Below are positions 13,702-19,776 of a DNA stretch of 19,776 nt, piece after piece. Where the stretch lies: NCBI GenBank assembly GCA_900319505.1, contig ONOV01000207.1, forward strand, positions 1 through 19,776, given 5' to 3'. The DNA comes from an uncultured Erysipelotrichaceae bacterium. GTDB lineage: Bacteria; Bacillota_I; Bacilli_A; Erysipelotrichales; Erysipelotrichaceae. Numbering within the stretch: the stretch's first letter is position 1; each line of letters begins with the position of its first letter. The notes under the pieces were generated by a model. The model was not told where the DNA came from, made no database searches, and was given only the letters and a program-made list of their open reading frames with translations. The position numbers and the translations under genes were made by a program.

Positions 13702-14216
13702 GAAATGCGCGTATCAGACATTTAGTCTATCTGGCTTTATTATCCGCCATGGCCATTACCTTAAGTGTAGTGGAATCCATCTTCATCGGTCCGATTTTCT
13801 TAGGCTTACTGAGAATCGGCCTGGCCAATATCATATCGCTGATGACCATTAAACTGCTTGGGGTCAGGGATATGATCATTGTCAACATCATGCGGGTACT
13901 GATTTCCAGCCTGATGACCGGGAGTATCTTTGCGCCTTCCTTCTGGATCAGCTGCGGGGGCGTGTGTCTTTCCAGCATTGTATTGATTATCCTGGACAAA
14001 TTGAATAGCTCGCTGCTTTTTACTTCCGTGCTAAGTGCCATTGCGCATTCCTGCGGCCAGGTCGTCATAGTCATGCTGTTTTATAAACAGCCCGGCATTG
14101 CTGTTCTGCTGCCATATCTATTACTGGGGTCCATCCCGATGGGCATTATTACCGGCATGACAGCAAAGCTTGTTCTCAGGCATATCAAACCTATGCGTTT
14201 TATACCAGAAGACTGA
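13698..14216 (+). CDS. Gx transporter family / heptaprenyl diphosphate synthase component I-like membrane protein
   Basis: A 172-residue integral membrane protein with about five hydrophobic helices. The N-terminal stretch up to SVVESIF and the following FLGLLRIGLANI match the pattern of the Gx transporter family (annotated in many genomes as heptaprenyl diphosphate synthase component I), related to ECF-type substrate-binding components. The substrate is unknown. Start overlaps the NusG-II stop by four bases. No clear terminator follows; degV has its own promoter 20-40 bp downstream. Confidence 0.85.
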   Translation: MRNARIRHLVYLALLSAMAITLSVVESIFIGPIFLGLLRIGLANIISLMTIKLLGVRDMIIVNIMRVLISSLMTGSIFAPSFWISCGGVCLSSIVLIILDKLNSSLLFTSVLSAIAHSCGQVVIVMLFYKQPGIAVLLPYLLLGSIPMGIITGMTAKLVLRHIKPMRFIPED

Positions 14217-14232
14217 TTTGTCGTACTGTATC

Positions 14233-14261
14233 TTTTGTGATTGTGCCTGGTATGATAAAAT
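14233..14261 (+). promoter_or_regulatory. degV promoter
   Basis: TTTTGT (14233-14238) and TAAAAT (14256-14261) are 17 bp apart, with a TG one base before the -10, making an extended -10 promoter. Transcription would start about 20 nt before the GGTGA ribosome binding site. Confidence 0.55.
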
Positions 14262-14290
14262 ACGTATTGCTTTAGGTAACGGTGAAGAAT

Positions 14291-15172
14291 ATGAATGATT
14301 ATGTTATAGCAACTGCTTCAACATGTGATCTGGATGTATCGTGGCTGAATGCGCATCATGTGCCGTTCATTCCGTATTCTTTTGTGATCAATGGAAAATC
14401 CTATCCGGATGAATGTACGGAAGCGACCAAAGATTTTATCCTTTCGGAGATGAAACAGGATCATGCGGTATCAACAGCAGCCATTACGACATTTGCCTAT
14501 TATGATTTCTTTGAACAGTTCGCAAAGGAAGGAAAGAATGTCATTCTGCTGGATATGACACAGGCACTTTCTTCTTCCTACAATAATTCTCTGATTGCTG
14601 CTAGAGACATTCAGGAGAAATATCCGGATGTGAAGATTGAAGTTGTCGATACATGTGCAGTTACCCTGATCCTGGGCTTACTGCTGAAAGAAGCGGCCGC
14701 CATGCATGAAGCAGGAAAGAGCATGGATGAAGTTGTAACATGGATCAATGTCCATAAGCAGAACTGGACCGGACGCTTCATGGTCAATGATCTCAAGTGG
14801 CTCAGAAGAGGCGGCCGTCTTTCCAATGCCTCAGCTGTTGTCGGCTCACTTCTTTCCATCAAGCCGCTGATCATCGTTGATCCTCAGGGTAAGCTTGTGG
14901 CTTATAACAAAGTCAGAGGTACGATCAAAGCCAGAAAGCAGCTGATCGAAGATACAGCCCGGAACATGAATGATGAAACAAAGGAACATGAAACAGCTCT
15001 GATCTATTCCGGCGAGAAAGCAGAAGGGGAAGAGCTGCTGAAGGAATTCAAAGAAGCCTATCCCCAGTTGACAAACGTCAATCTGTATCGTCTTGGACCG
15101 GTCATCATGGGACATATCGGTCCCGGATTCCTGGCGACAGTCATCTATGGAAGTCCGCGCGGTGAGAAGTGA
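14291..15172 (+). CDS. degV: DegV family fatty-acid-binding protein
   Basis: DegV proteins bind a fatty acid and deliver it to fatty acid kinase (FakA) in Bacillota. The 293-residue chain shows the DegV layout: N-terminal DYVIATASTCDLD, VSTAAIT in the position of the usual VSTSQ-P motif, the LSSSYN ligand-loop motif, the LRRGGRLS motif, SIKPLIIVD, and GHIGPGFLA near the C-terminus in the position of the usual acyl-carboxylate-binding HTGPG. The substitutions (VSTAAIT, GHIGPG) differ from common FakB sequences and could shift ligand preference. Start: ATG at 14291 with GGTGA 5 nt upstream is preferred; a GTG at 14282 would add three residues. fakA is not in this window. Confidence 0.92.
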   Translation: MNDYVIATASTCDLDVSWLNAHHVPFIPYSFVINGKSYPDECTEATKDFILSEMKQDHAVSTAAITTFAYYDFFEQFAKEGKNVILLDMTQALSSSYNNSLIAARDIQEKYPDVKIEVVDTCAVTLILGLLLKEAAAMHEAGKSMDEVVTWINVHKQNWTGRFMVNDLKWLRRGGRLSNASAVVGSLLSIKPLIIVDPQGKLVAYNKVRGTIKARKQLIEDTARNMNDETKEHETALIYSGEKAEGEELLKEFKEAYPQLTNVNLYRLGPVIMGHIGPGFLATVIYGSPRGEK

Positions 15173-15187
15173 TTCTCATCGCTTTTT
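15159..15187 (+). terminator. degV terminator, with the stop codon in the loop
   Basis: GCGGTGAGAA (15159-15168) pairs with TTCTCATCGC (15173-15182) over 10 bp (one G-U) around a GTGA loop that contains the degV TGA stop codon. TTTTT follows directly. Confidence 0.9.
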
Positions 15188-15205
15188 CTATCCTGAAAAG
15201 GAATA

Positions 15206-15266
15206 TTAAAACTTTTTGAAAAAAATTAAAAAAAGTGTTGCTATTCAGAGGGGTCTATTGTAATAT
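15206..15266 (+). promoter_or_regulatory. tRNA operon promoter with AT-rich UP-like element
   Basis: TTGCTA (15238-15243) and TAATAT (15261-15266) are spaced 17 bp. Immediately upstream (15206-15234) is a run of A-tracts and T-tracts, as in UP elements of strong stable-RNA promoters. It would start transcription about 14 nt before tRNA-Glu. Confidence 0.7.
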
Positions 15267-15286
15267 GAATAAGCACCATTGAGTGT

Positions 15287-15363
15287 GGCGAGTTGGTGAA
15301 GCGGCTTAACACACCGCCCTTTCACGGCGGCATTCACGGGTCCGAATCCCGTACTCGTCACCA
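15287..15363 (+). tRNA. tRNA-Glu (anticodon TTC), CCA encoded
   Basis: The acceptor stem GGCGAGT/ACTCGTC closes with one G-U pair, the anticodon stem CCGCC/GGCGG encloses the loop CTTTCAC with anticodon TTC at 15321-15323, and the T arm ACGGG-TCCGAAT-CCCGT is intact. The discriminator A is followed by an encoded CCA. Confidence 0.97.
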
Positions 15364-15371
15364 TTTTTTTT

Positions 15372-15442
15372 AGGGGTATCGTACAATGGTAGTACATCGG
15401 TCTCCAAAACCGCTGATGGGAGTTCGATTCTCTCTACCCCTG
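15372..15442 (+). tRNA. tRNA-Trp (anticodon CCA), 3' CCA not encoded
   Basis: Acceptor stem AGGGGTA/TACCCCT is perfect, the D stem GTAC/GTAC pairs, and the anticodon loop CTCCAAA gives CCA at 15404-15406. The anticodon stem TCGGT/ACCGC has a T-C mismatch at its outer pair (27-43). The T loop is TTCGATT. The discriminator is G at 15442 and no CCA follows, so it must be added after transcription, unlike the neighbouring tRNA-Glu. The two tRNAs are separated by eight T residues. Confidence 0.95.
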
Positions 15443-15449
15443 CTCTGAG

Positions 15450-15479
15450 GCCAGGCTGCAGCAGTCTGGCTTTTGTTTT
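15450..15479 (+). terminator. Rho-independent terminator of the tRNA operon
   Basis: GCCAGGCT (15450-15457) pairs with AGTCTGGC (15463-15470) with one G-U and a GCAGC loop, followed by TTTTGTTTT. Confidence 0.9.
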
Positions 15480-15495
15480 ATGTCAGAACATGATC

Positions 15496-15504
15496 TGTTA
15501 TAAT
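15496..15504 (+). promoter_or_regulatory. extended -10 promoter of the DUF262 gene
   Basis: TGTTATAAT is a perfect extended -10. The -35 position holds only a weak T-rich match. An AAGGAG ribosome binding site follows at about 15533-15538, with a leader of about 35 nt. Confidence 0.6.
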
Positions 15505-15544
15505 GGAAACGTTCAACAGATGAGAAGTTCTCAAGGAGTCATAC

Positions 15545-18500
15545 ATGATCAGTCAGCCTGTGCGAGAAAGTATCGGATCATTTCTGAAATCTGATCCTGC
15601 CGGATCTTTTTTCATACCGATCTATCAGAAAAATTACATGTGGAAGCCGCAGGATGAAACAGCCCGTTTCATCAATGATGCGGAGGGTTTGTTAAAGAAA
15701 GAGCACAGACATTTTCTCGGTCTCATCATCTACCGGCGTCTGGAAGATAACGGTCAGATTCAGTATGAGATTGTAGATGGGCAGCAGCGATTGACAACGG
15801 TATATCTTTTCCTGCTCTGCCTCTATCAGGAGGCACGCCGGGAAAAGAATGTGGAACTGGCCCGTCAGATCATGAAAGACTATTTTGCCGGCAATAATCC
15901 CATGGGACTGCGCTTCCGTCCGGCCGTATCTGTTCAGGATACATACTATAAGCTTGTCAGCCAGGCCATGGACATTCTGACATGGAACGAGCGGCAGGGA
16001 CTTTTCTATCAGAACTATACCTACATTGCCCAGTCCGTCCGTCTGCTTGCGGAAAGATATGGCGCAGAAAATGTTCTGCATGTGATGGATCTGTTTGAGA
16101 TCATTGCTTTCCCGCTGGATGGGGAAGATGATGTACAGCAGATCTTTGAATCCATCAACCTGGCTGGTTCCTGTATGACATTTGCCGACCGTGTGCGTGA
16201 CTTTGTATTCATGAATCATACGGAAGCGGAACAGAACATGCTGTACCGGATGTACTGGCAGCCGTTTGAAGCAATCTTTCCGGATGCCGACAGCATGCTT
16301 TCCTTTATCCGCAGCTACCTGGCTGTCAAGACCGGCAGTATGCTGGACAGAAACAAGGTATATGAAGGCTTCAAGGACTACTGGACAAGAGTCAATGACA
16401 GCAGCGGCCGCAAGCTCAGCGATATGTACGGCTATGCCTTATGCTATCAGATGATTTATAAGGGACCGGCAGATGAGCGCAGGGTGGAAGAGGCTCTGGA
16501 AGATTACCGGATTGCCGGCTATAAGGAACCGGCAGTGCTGTTAATGGAGATCATCCACCGCTTCAGAGGCGGTGAATGTACAGCGGAAGAAACAGCCCGC
16601 ATGATCCGCTTAGTCGATACGTACATGACGCGCCGTGCCATCGGCGGTACAGACAATAAGAACCTGACCGGCTGGTATCCTTCCGTACTGCGCGGGCTGC
16701 GGCCCCATTTCAATAAACCGGAAGGGGAACTGTACAGCACACTGCGTGATCTGCTTCTGACTTCCTCCCGTTCTGATTTCCCCCATGGCATGCCAAGCGA
16801 TCGTCAGATCCGCAATGTCATCCGGACAAACAATATCTATGCCAATACCAAGATCACCCGGGTTCTTCTGGAACGGCTGGAAAAGAGCAGTTCTGCCGTA
16901 CGGATTGACATGTCTCATCTGAATATAGAACATATCATGCCTCTGCATGCCACACCTTACTGGCGCAATGCATCGGGCTGTTCCAATGATGGGGAATACA
17001 ATCTGACGGCCAATCTGTTAGGCAACCTGACTCTGGCGGATGCCGGAGACAACATGGAAATGGGCAATGAGAACTTTGAAACAAAGAAGAAAGTTCTGGC
17101 TGAGACAGGTCATATTCATCTCAATGCGGATGTTCTGAAAGAACCTGTCTGGAATAAGAAAGCCATTCTGAAGCGCTGTGATGACATGGCCGAAGCGCTT
17201 CTGAAGATCTATCCATATCCTGTCCGTGCAAATGATGAGGAAAAGAAGACAGAAGAAACACCTGTGCAGTCTGTGCCGAATGCACCATCTGCAGTTTACG
17301 AGGATGAACCGCTTCATAACGGTTCACTGCGCTATTACTTCAAAGGGGTAACAAAAGCAGCCGTATACCGGTATAATGATGGACATGGCGTCGTTCTGAT
17401 GAACGGGTCCATCATCCGTGCTTACCGCGGCAGCCGCAATAGAACCATTCAGCAGCTGTATGAAACATATAAAAAGGATGGCGCCATAAAAGAAAATGAA
17501 GATGGAACGGCGGAAGTATGCCGTCCGATCCTGTTTGCGGATCTTTCGGCAGCCGGCAGTTTCATATTGCAGCGCGGTGGGGATAACAGCGGCATCTGGT
17601 CGCGGAAGAAACCGGTGGAAAAGGAAGAAAAGCCCGCTGAACCCGTACCGGTTCCTGAAGAGCCTCTGGCCCCGGTAGCGGAAGAAAGCGAAGAAAGCTA
17701 TCCTGCTGTTAAAGCGGAAGAAAAGAAAGAAGAGCCGCAGCCTGAAACAGCGGTGCAGGCTGAACCTGCCGAAGCTGTCAATGAGGCTTCTGCACCGGTA
17801 AAGGAAGAAACAGAGGCACAGGCAGAGACAGCACCGGCGGACCCGGAAAAAACAGAAGCACTGAGCGAAAACGAACAGCCGATTGAAGCAGAAACATCTG
17901 AAACACCTGCGGAAGCAGAACCGGCAGAACCTGTTAAAGAAACAGAAGCGGCTGCTGCAGAAGAAAAGCCGAAGAAGAAGCGCACCGTACGGAAGAAGAA
18001 AGCGGCTGAAGAAACAGCAGAGGAAAAACCGAAAAAGAAGCGGACGGTAAGAAAGAAAGCTGCTGCTGAGGAGAAGAAAGAAGAGAGCGAAGAAACTGCC
18101 CCGGCCGAACCTGCCGAAGAGGAACCGGCAGAAGCAGTGACGGAGATTGATAAGGAATTAACAGAAAGTGAAGATATGGAAGGAACAGAAAAGAAAACAG
18201 AAGCACAGAAAGCAAAAAAACCTGCCAGAAAAACAGTGAAGAAGGCTGTGAAGAAAGATACAGCTGAAGAGAAGAAGGCAAAGCCGGCCAAACGGACTGC
18301 TTCAAAGAAGTCAGCTGAGACAAAGGAAAAGAAGACGGCTGCGTCTCATAAAAAGACAGAAGAAAAGAAGGATACAGCTGAAAAGAAAAAGCCGGCGGTA
18401 AAAAAGGCTGCCGGCACAAAGACAGAGAAAGAAACAGCTGTTAAGAAAACTTCCGGTACACGCACGAAGAAGAAGACAGCCGGAACTGCAGCAAAGACAC

Positions 18501-18658
18501 ATGAAAAGAAAGCAGCTCCTCATAAGGCAGCTGCTCAGAAAACACTCAACAAGAGAAGAAACAATAGACCGGGTCTCAGGATGAACCCGCAGAGCAATCG
18601 CTCCCGCAGCGCCCGGCAGCCGGTCAATGTTGTCACTTTTGCCGGTCAGAACCGCTGA
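15545..18658 (+). CDS. GmrSD-like DUF262/DUF1524 protein with DUF4357-like domain and long acidic-then-lysine-rich tail
   Basis: Probable type IV (modification-dependent) restriction protein or relative, 1037 residues. The DUF262 module opens with FFIPIYQKNYMW (22-33) and has the NTPase/ParB-like DGQQRLTT at 78-85. A helical middle leads to a DUF1524 nuclease module with IEHIMP at 461-466 (His463) and LGNLTL at 492-497 followed by Asn503 and FETKKK, the HNH-like pattern of GmrSD. A DUF4357-like domain follows at about 592-687 (GVVLMNGSIIRAYRG; LSAAGSFILQ; SGIW). From 690 the chain is low complexity: about 115 residues rich in Glu/Pro/Ala, then about 200 rich in Lys/Ala/Thr, resembling histone H1 or mycobacterial HupB tails, and finally an Arg/Asn/Ser-rich end. 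The tail is in frame, without stops, and the ORF runs 13 bp into mutY. It stands alone, without methylase or other defence genes. Restriction of modified phage DNA is the family role; the tail function is unknown. Confidence 0.85.
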   Translation: MISQPVRESIGSFLKSDPAGSFFIPIYQKNYMWKPQDETARFINDAEGLLKKEHRHFLGLIIYRRLEDNGQIQYEIVDGQQRLTTVYLFLLCLYQEARREKNVELARQIMKDYFAGNNPMGLRFRPAVSVQDTYYKLVSQAMDILTWNERQGLFYQNYTYIAQSVRLLAERYGAENVLHVMDLFEIIAFPLDGEDDVQQIFESINLAGSCMTFADRVRDFVFMNHTEAEQNMLYRMYWQPFEAIFPDADSMLSFIRSYLAVKTGSMLDRNKVYEGFKDYWTRVNDSSGRKLSDMYGYALCYQMIYKGPADERRVEEALEDYRIAGYKEPAVLLMEIIHRFRGGECTAEETARMIRLVDTYMTRRAIGGTDNKNLTGWYPSVLRGLRPHFNKPEGELYSTLRDLLLTSSRSDFPHGMPSDRQIRNVIRTNNIYANTKITRVLLERLEKSSSAVRIDMSHLNIEHIMPLHATPYWRNASGCSNDGEYNLTANLLGNLTLADAGDNMEMGNENFETKKKVLAETGHIHLNADVLKEPVWNKKAILKRCDDMAEALLKIYPYPVRANDEEKKTEETPVQSVPNAPSAVYEDEPLHNGSLRYYFKGVTKAAVYRYNDGHGVVLMNGSIIRAYRGSRNRTIQQLYETYKKDGAIKENEDGTAEVCRPILFADLSAAGSFILQRGGDNSGIWSRKKPVEKEEKPAEPVPVPEEPLAPVAEESEESYPAVKAEEKKEEPQPETAVQAEPAEAVNEASAPVKEETEAQAETAPADPEKTEALSENEQPIEAETSETPAEAEPAEPVKETEAAAAEEKPKKKRTVRKKKAAEETAEEKPKKKRTVRKKAAAEEKKEESEETAPAEPAEEEPAEAVTEIDKELTESEDMEGTEKKTEAQKAKKPARKTVKKAVKKDTAEEKKAKPAKRTASKKSAETKEKKTAASHKKTEEKKDTAEKKKPAVKKAAGTKTEKETAVKKTSGTRTKKKTAGTAAKTHEKKAAPHKAAAQKTLNKRRNNRPGLRMNPQSNRSRSARQPVNVVTFAGQNR
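17960..18058 (+). repeat. two-copy 13-residue repeat in the tail of the DUF262 protein
   Basis: The peptide EEKPKKKRTVRKK is encoded at 17960-17998 (residues 806-818) and again at 18020-18058 (826-838), 20 residues apart. The codons differ at several synonymous positions, so the peptide has been kept while the DNA drifted. It marks the switch from the acidic to the basic half of the tail. Confidence 0.85.
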
Positions 18659-19725
18659 TCGCGCAGATCATAATATTTCATATATGTATTGAAAGCAGAA
18701 GGAACAGCCATACCGGCCAGTTCCTTTTCTGTTGCAAAATGACAGTTTTCCATCTGGATGGCGTGGACATTGGAAACTCTGATTTCATAGGCTTTCATAT
18801 GCCACTCCAGATGTGTGAAAACATGTTTTGCCTCAGGCAGAGGATGAATCTGCAGTACTTCTGCCCCCAGCTTTTCCACATAGCGGATACAGTCTTTTTC
18901 TTTCATCCATCCATCCAGTGTTAAAAACTCATAGAGACCGGCCAATAGACCGTGGGAGGGTCTTTTATGCAGCAGAAACGTATTGCCGTCTCTTAAGACA
19001 AGCACAGTTTTCTGCTGTATTTTTCTTTGCCTGAGGGCACTGCGGTAGGGAATGTGATCAGTGGTATGAAGCTGATGTGCCTGGCAGGAAGCAGTTAGGG
19101 GACACTGCTTACAAAGCGGATTTCCATGCGGCAGACAGATTACTTCCCCCAGTTCCATCAGTCCCTGATTGAAAGAAGACACAAAGGCGGATGAACTGTT
19201 ATTTGAAAAGACAGAACATATTTCCTTTTCAGCAGCATCATGTACTTCTTTCAGACGTACATCAGATCCATCATTATGATAGCGGGCCAGCACTCTTAAT
19301 ACATTCCCGTCTACGGCTGCACAGGGTAAGCCAAAGGCAATAGAGGCAATGGCACCGGCTGTATAAGGCCCGATGCCCGGCAGCTTTCTGAGCATTGTAT
19401 AATCAGCCGGCAGTTTAGCTCCATACTGCTCTTTCAGCACAATGGCACATTTTTTCAGATTGCGTGCTCTTGAATAATAGCCCAGTCCTTCCCACAGCTT
19501 CATGAGTCTGTCATCACTGACTTCAGCTAAGGCGGTGATATCCGGCAGTTCCTTCATGAAAGCCGTGTATTTCTCTTTAACAGCTTCGATTCTGGTCTGC
19601 TGCAGCATGATCTCACTGATCCATACGGCATAGGGATTGCCTGTATCGCGCCAGGGAAGAGAACGTTTGTTATGGTCATACCAGTCACAGAGCCGGCAGG
19701 CATCAGACATTGCAAATTCACTCAT
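18646..19725 (-). CDS. mutY: A/G-specific adenine glycosylase
   Basis: Removes adenine mispaired with 8-oxoguanine. The 359-residue chain has the catalytic Glu38 in SEIMLQQTR, the helix-hairpin-helix LPGIGPYTAGA followed by VDGNVLRV with the conserved Asp, a four-cysteine iron-sulfur motif CLPHGNPLCKQCPLTASC, and a C-terminal NUDIX-like 8-oxoG recognition domain with LLHKRPSHGLLAGLYEF. The first cysteine spacing is seven residues instead of the classical six, a variant I recall from other anaerobic Bacillota. No Shine-Dalgarno precedes the ATG; a TATAAT six bases upstream implies a leaderless mRNA. The 3' end overlaps the convergent DUF262 gene by 13 bp, with no clear terminator between them. 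Confidence 0.96.
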   Translation of the reverse strand: MSEFAMSDACRLCDWYDHNKRSLPWRDTGNPYAVWISEIMLQQTRIEAVKEKYTAFMKELPDITALAEVSDDRLMKLWEGLGYYSRARNLKKCAIVLKEQYGAKLPADYTMLRKLPGIGPYTAGAIASIAFGLPCAAVDGNVLRVLARYHNDGSDVRLKEVHDAAEKEICSVFSNNSSSAFVSSFNQGLMELGEVICLPHGNPLCKQCPLTASCQAHQLHTTDHIPYRSALRQRKIQQKTVLVLRDGNTFLLHKRPSHGLLAGLYEFLTLDGWMKEKDCIRYVEKLGAEVLQIHPLPEAKHVFTHLEWHMKAYEIRVSNVHAIQMENCHFATEKELAGMAVPSAFNTYMKYYDLRDQRF

Positions 19726-19731
19726 AAAACA

Positions 19732-19737
19732 ATTATA
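19732..19737 (-). promoter_or_regulatory. -10 element of mutY, probable leaderless start
   Basis: Perfect TATAAT on the minus strand with only the six bases TGTTTT between it and the ATG at 19725. No good -35 and no ribosome binding site are visible. Confidence 0.6.
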
Positions 19738-19745
19738 TTTCCATC

Positions 19746-19774
19746 TTCAGTATTTTTCACTTCCAGGGTATAAT
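19746..19774 (+). promoter_or_regulatory. candidate promoter directed out of the right window edge
   Basis: TTCAGT (19746-19751) and a perfect TATAAT (19769-19774) are 17 bp apart on the plus strand, divergent from mutY. The gene it would serve lies beyond the window. Confidence 0.45.
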
Positions 19775-19776
19775 AA

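Noticed and set aside
15287..15545. tRNA-adjacent genomic island carrying the DUF262 gene, integrated at tRNA-Trp.
   Set aside because: No integrase, no repeat of the tRNA-Trp 3' end was spotted downstream, and a normal terminator follows the tRNA; adjacency alone is not evidence.
17698..18419. Two long minus-strand frames (197 and 161 residues) rich in Phe, Ser and Leu that look like membrane proteins.
   Set aside because: They lie antisense to the Lys/Glu/Ala-rich tail of the DUF262 protein; purine-rich codons on one strand automatically give stop-free Phe/Ser/Leu-rich frames on the other. No ribosome binding site or family resemblance.

Overview
The window looks like a chromosomal segment of a low-to-moderate GC Bacillota (Firmicutes). 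The FeoA-FeoB fusion, DegV, the NusG-II/Gx-transporter pair, the clostridial-style EPSP synthase and chorismate synthase motifs and the tRNA style suggest an Erysipelotrichia-like gut anaerobe. That placement is an inference from protein style; no rRNA or marker gene settles it. Nothing indicates a phage, plasmid or insertion sequence.

Layout. 1-686 (minus): a patatin-like phospholipase cut by the window edge. 812-3160 (minus): ferrous iron transporter FeoA-FeoB fusion with its own terminator. 3161-3451: divergent promoter region carrying a 12-bp direct repeat. 3452-3871 (plus): small helix-turn-helix protein resembling the N-terminal part of WYL regulators. 3877-4389 (minus): small polytopic membrane protein, convergent with the regulator. 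4423-5253 (plus): prephenate dehydratase pheA. 5275-5459: promoter, Tyr/Phe-rich leader peptide and attenuator. 5475-12381: a tightly coupled aromatic amino acid operon aroB-aroC-aroE::aroK-aroF-aroA-tyrA-aroQ, mostly with ATGA stop/start overlaps. 12440-13297: zinc-ribbon/SH3 membrane protein. 13351-14216: NusG domain II protein plus Gx-family transporter. 14291-15172: DegV. 15287-15442: tRNA-Glu and tRNA-Trp. 15545-18658: GmrSD-like DUF262/DUF1524/DUF4357 protein with a 350-residue acidic-then-lysine-rich tail. 18646-19725 (minus): mutY. A further promoter points out of the right edge.

Function. With pheA, the operon encodes every shikimate step from DAHP synthase to chorismate, and then both prephenate-consuming branches (to phenylpyruvate and to hydroxyphenylpyruvate). 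Chorismate mutase, the aminotransferase and all trp genes are absent here. Control is legible in the DNA. A 14-codon leader peptide, MNRYSVYFYYFYLG, holds five Tyr and two Phe codons and is followed by a nested set of mutually exclusive RNA helices ending in a perfect 11-bp terminator directly before the aroB ribosome binding site. This is the layout of ribosome-mediated transcription attenuation, a mechanism best known from proteobacteria; Bacillota mostly use T-box or TRAP control for such operons. It is the strongest discovery in the window.

Secondary points of interest: a perfectly symmetric 13-bp element giving a TATAAT in both directions between pheA and the divergent membrane protein gene; several genes whose TATAAT lies 6-9 nt before the start codon with no Shine-Dalgarno (likely leaderless); and the histone-H1-like tail on the predicted type IV restriction protein.
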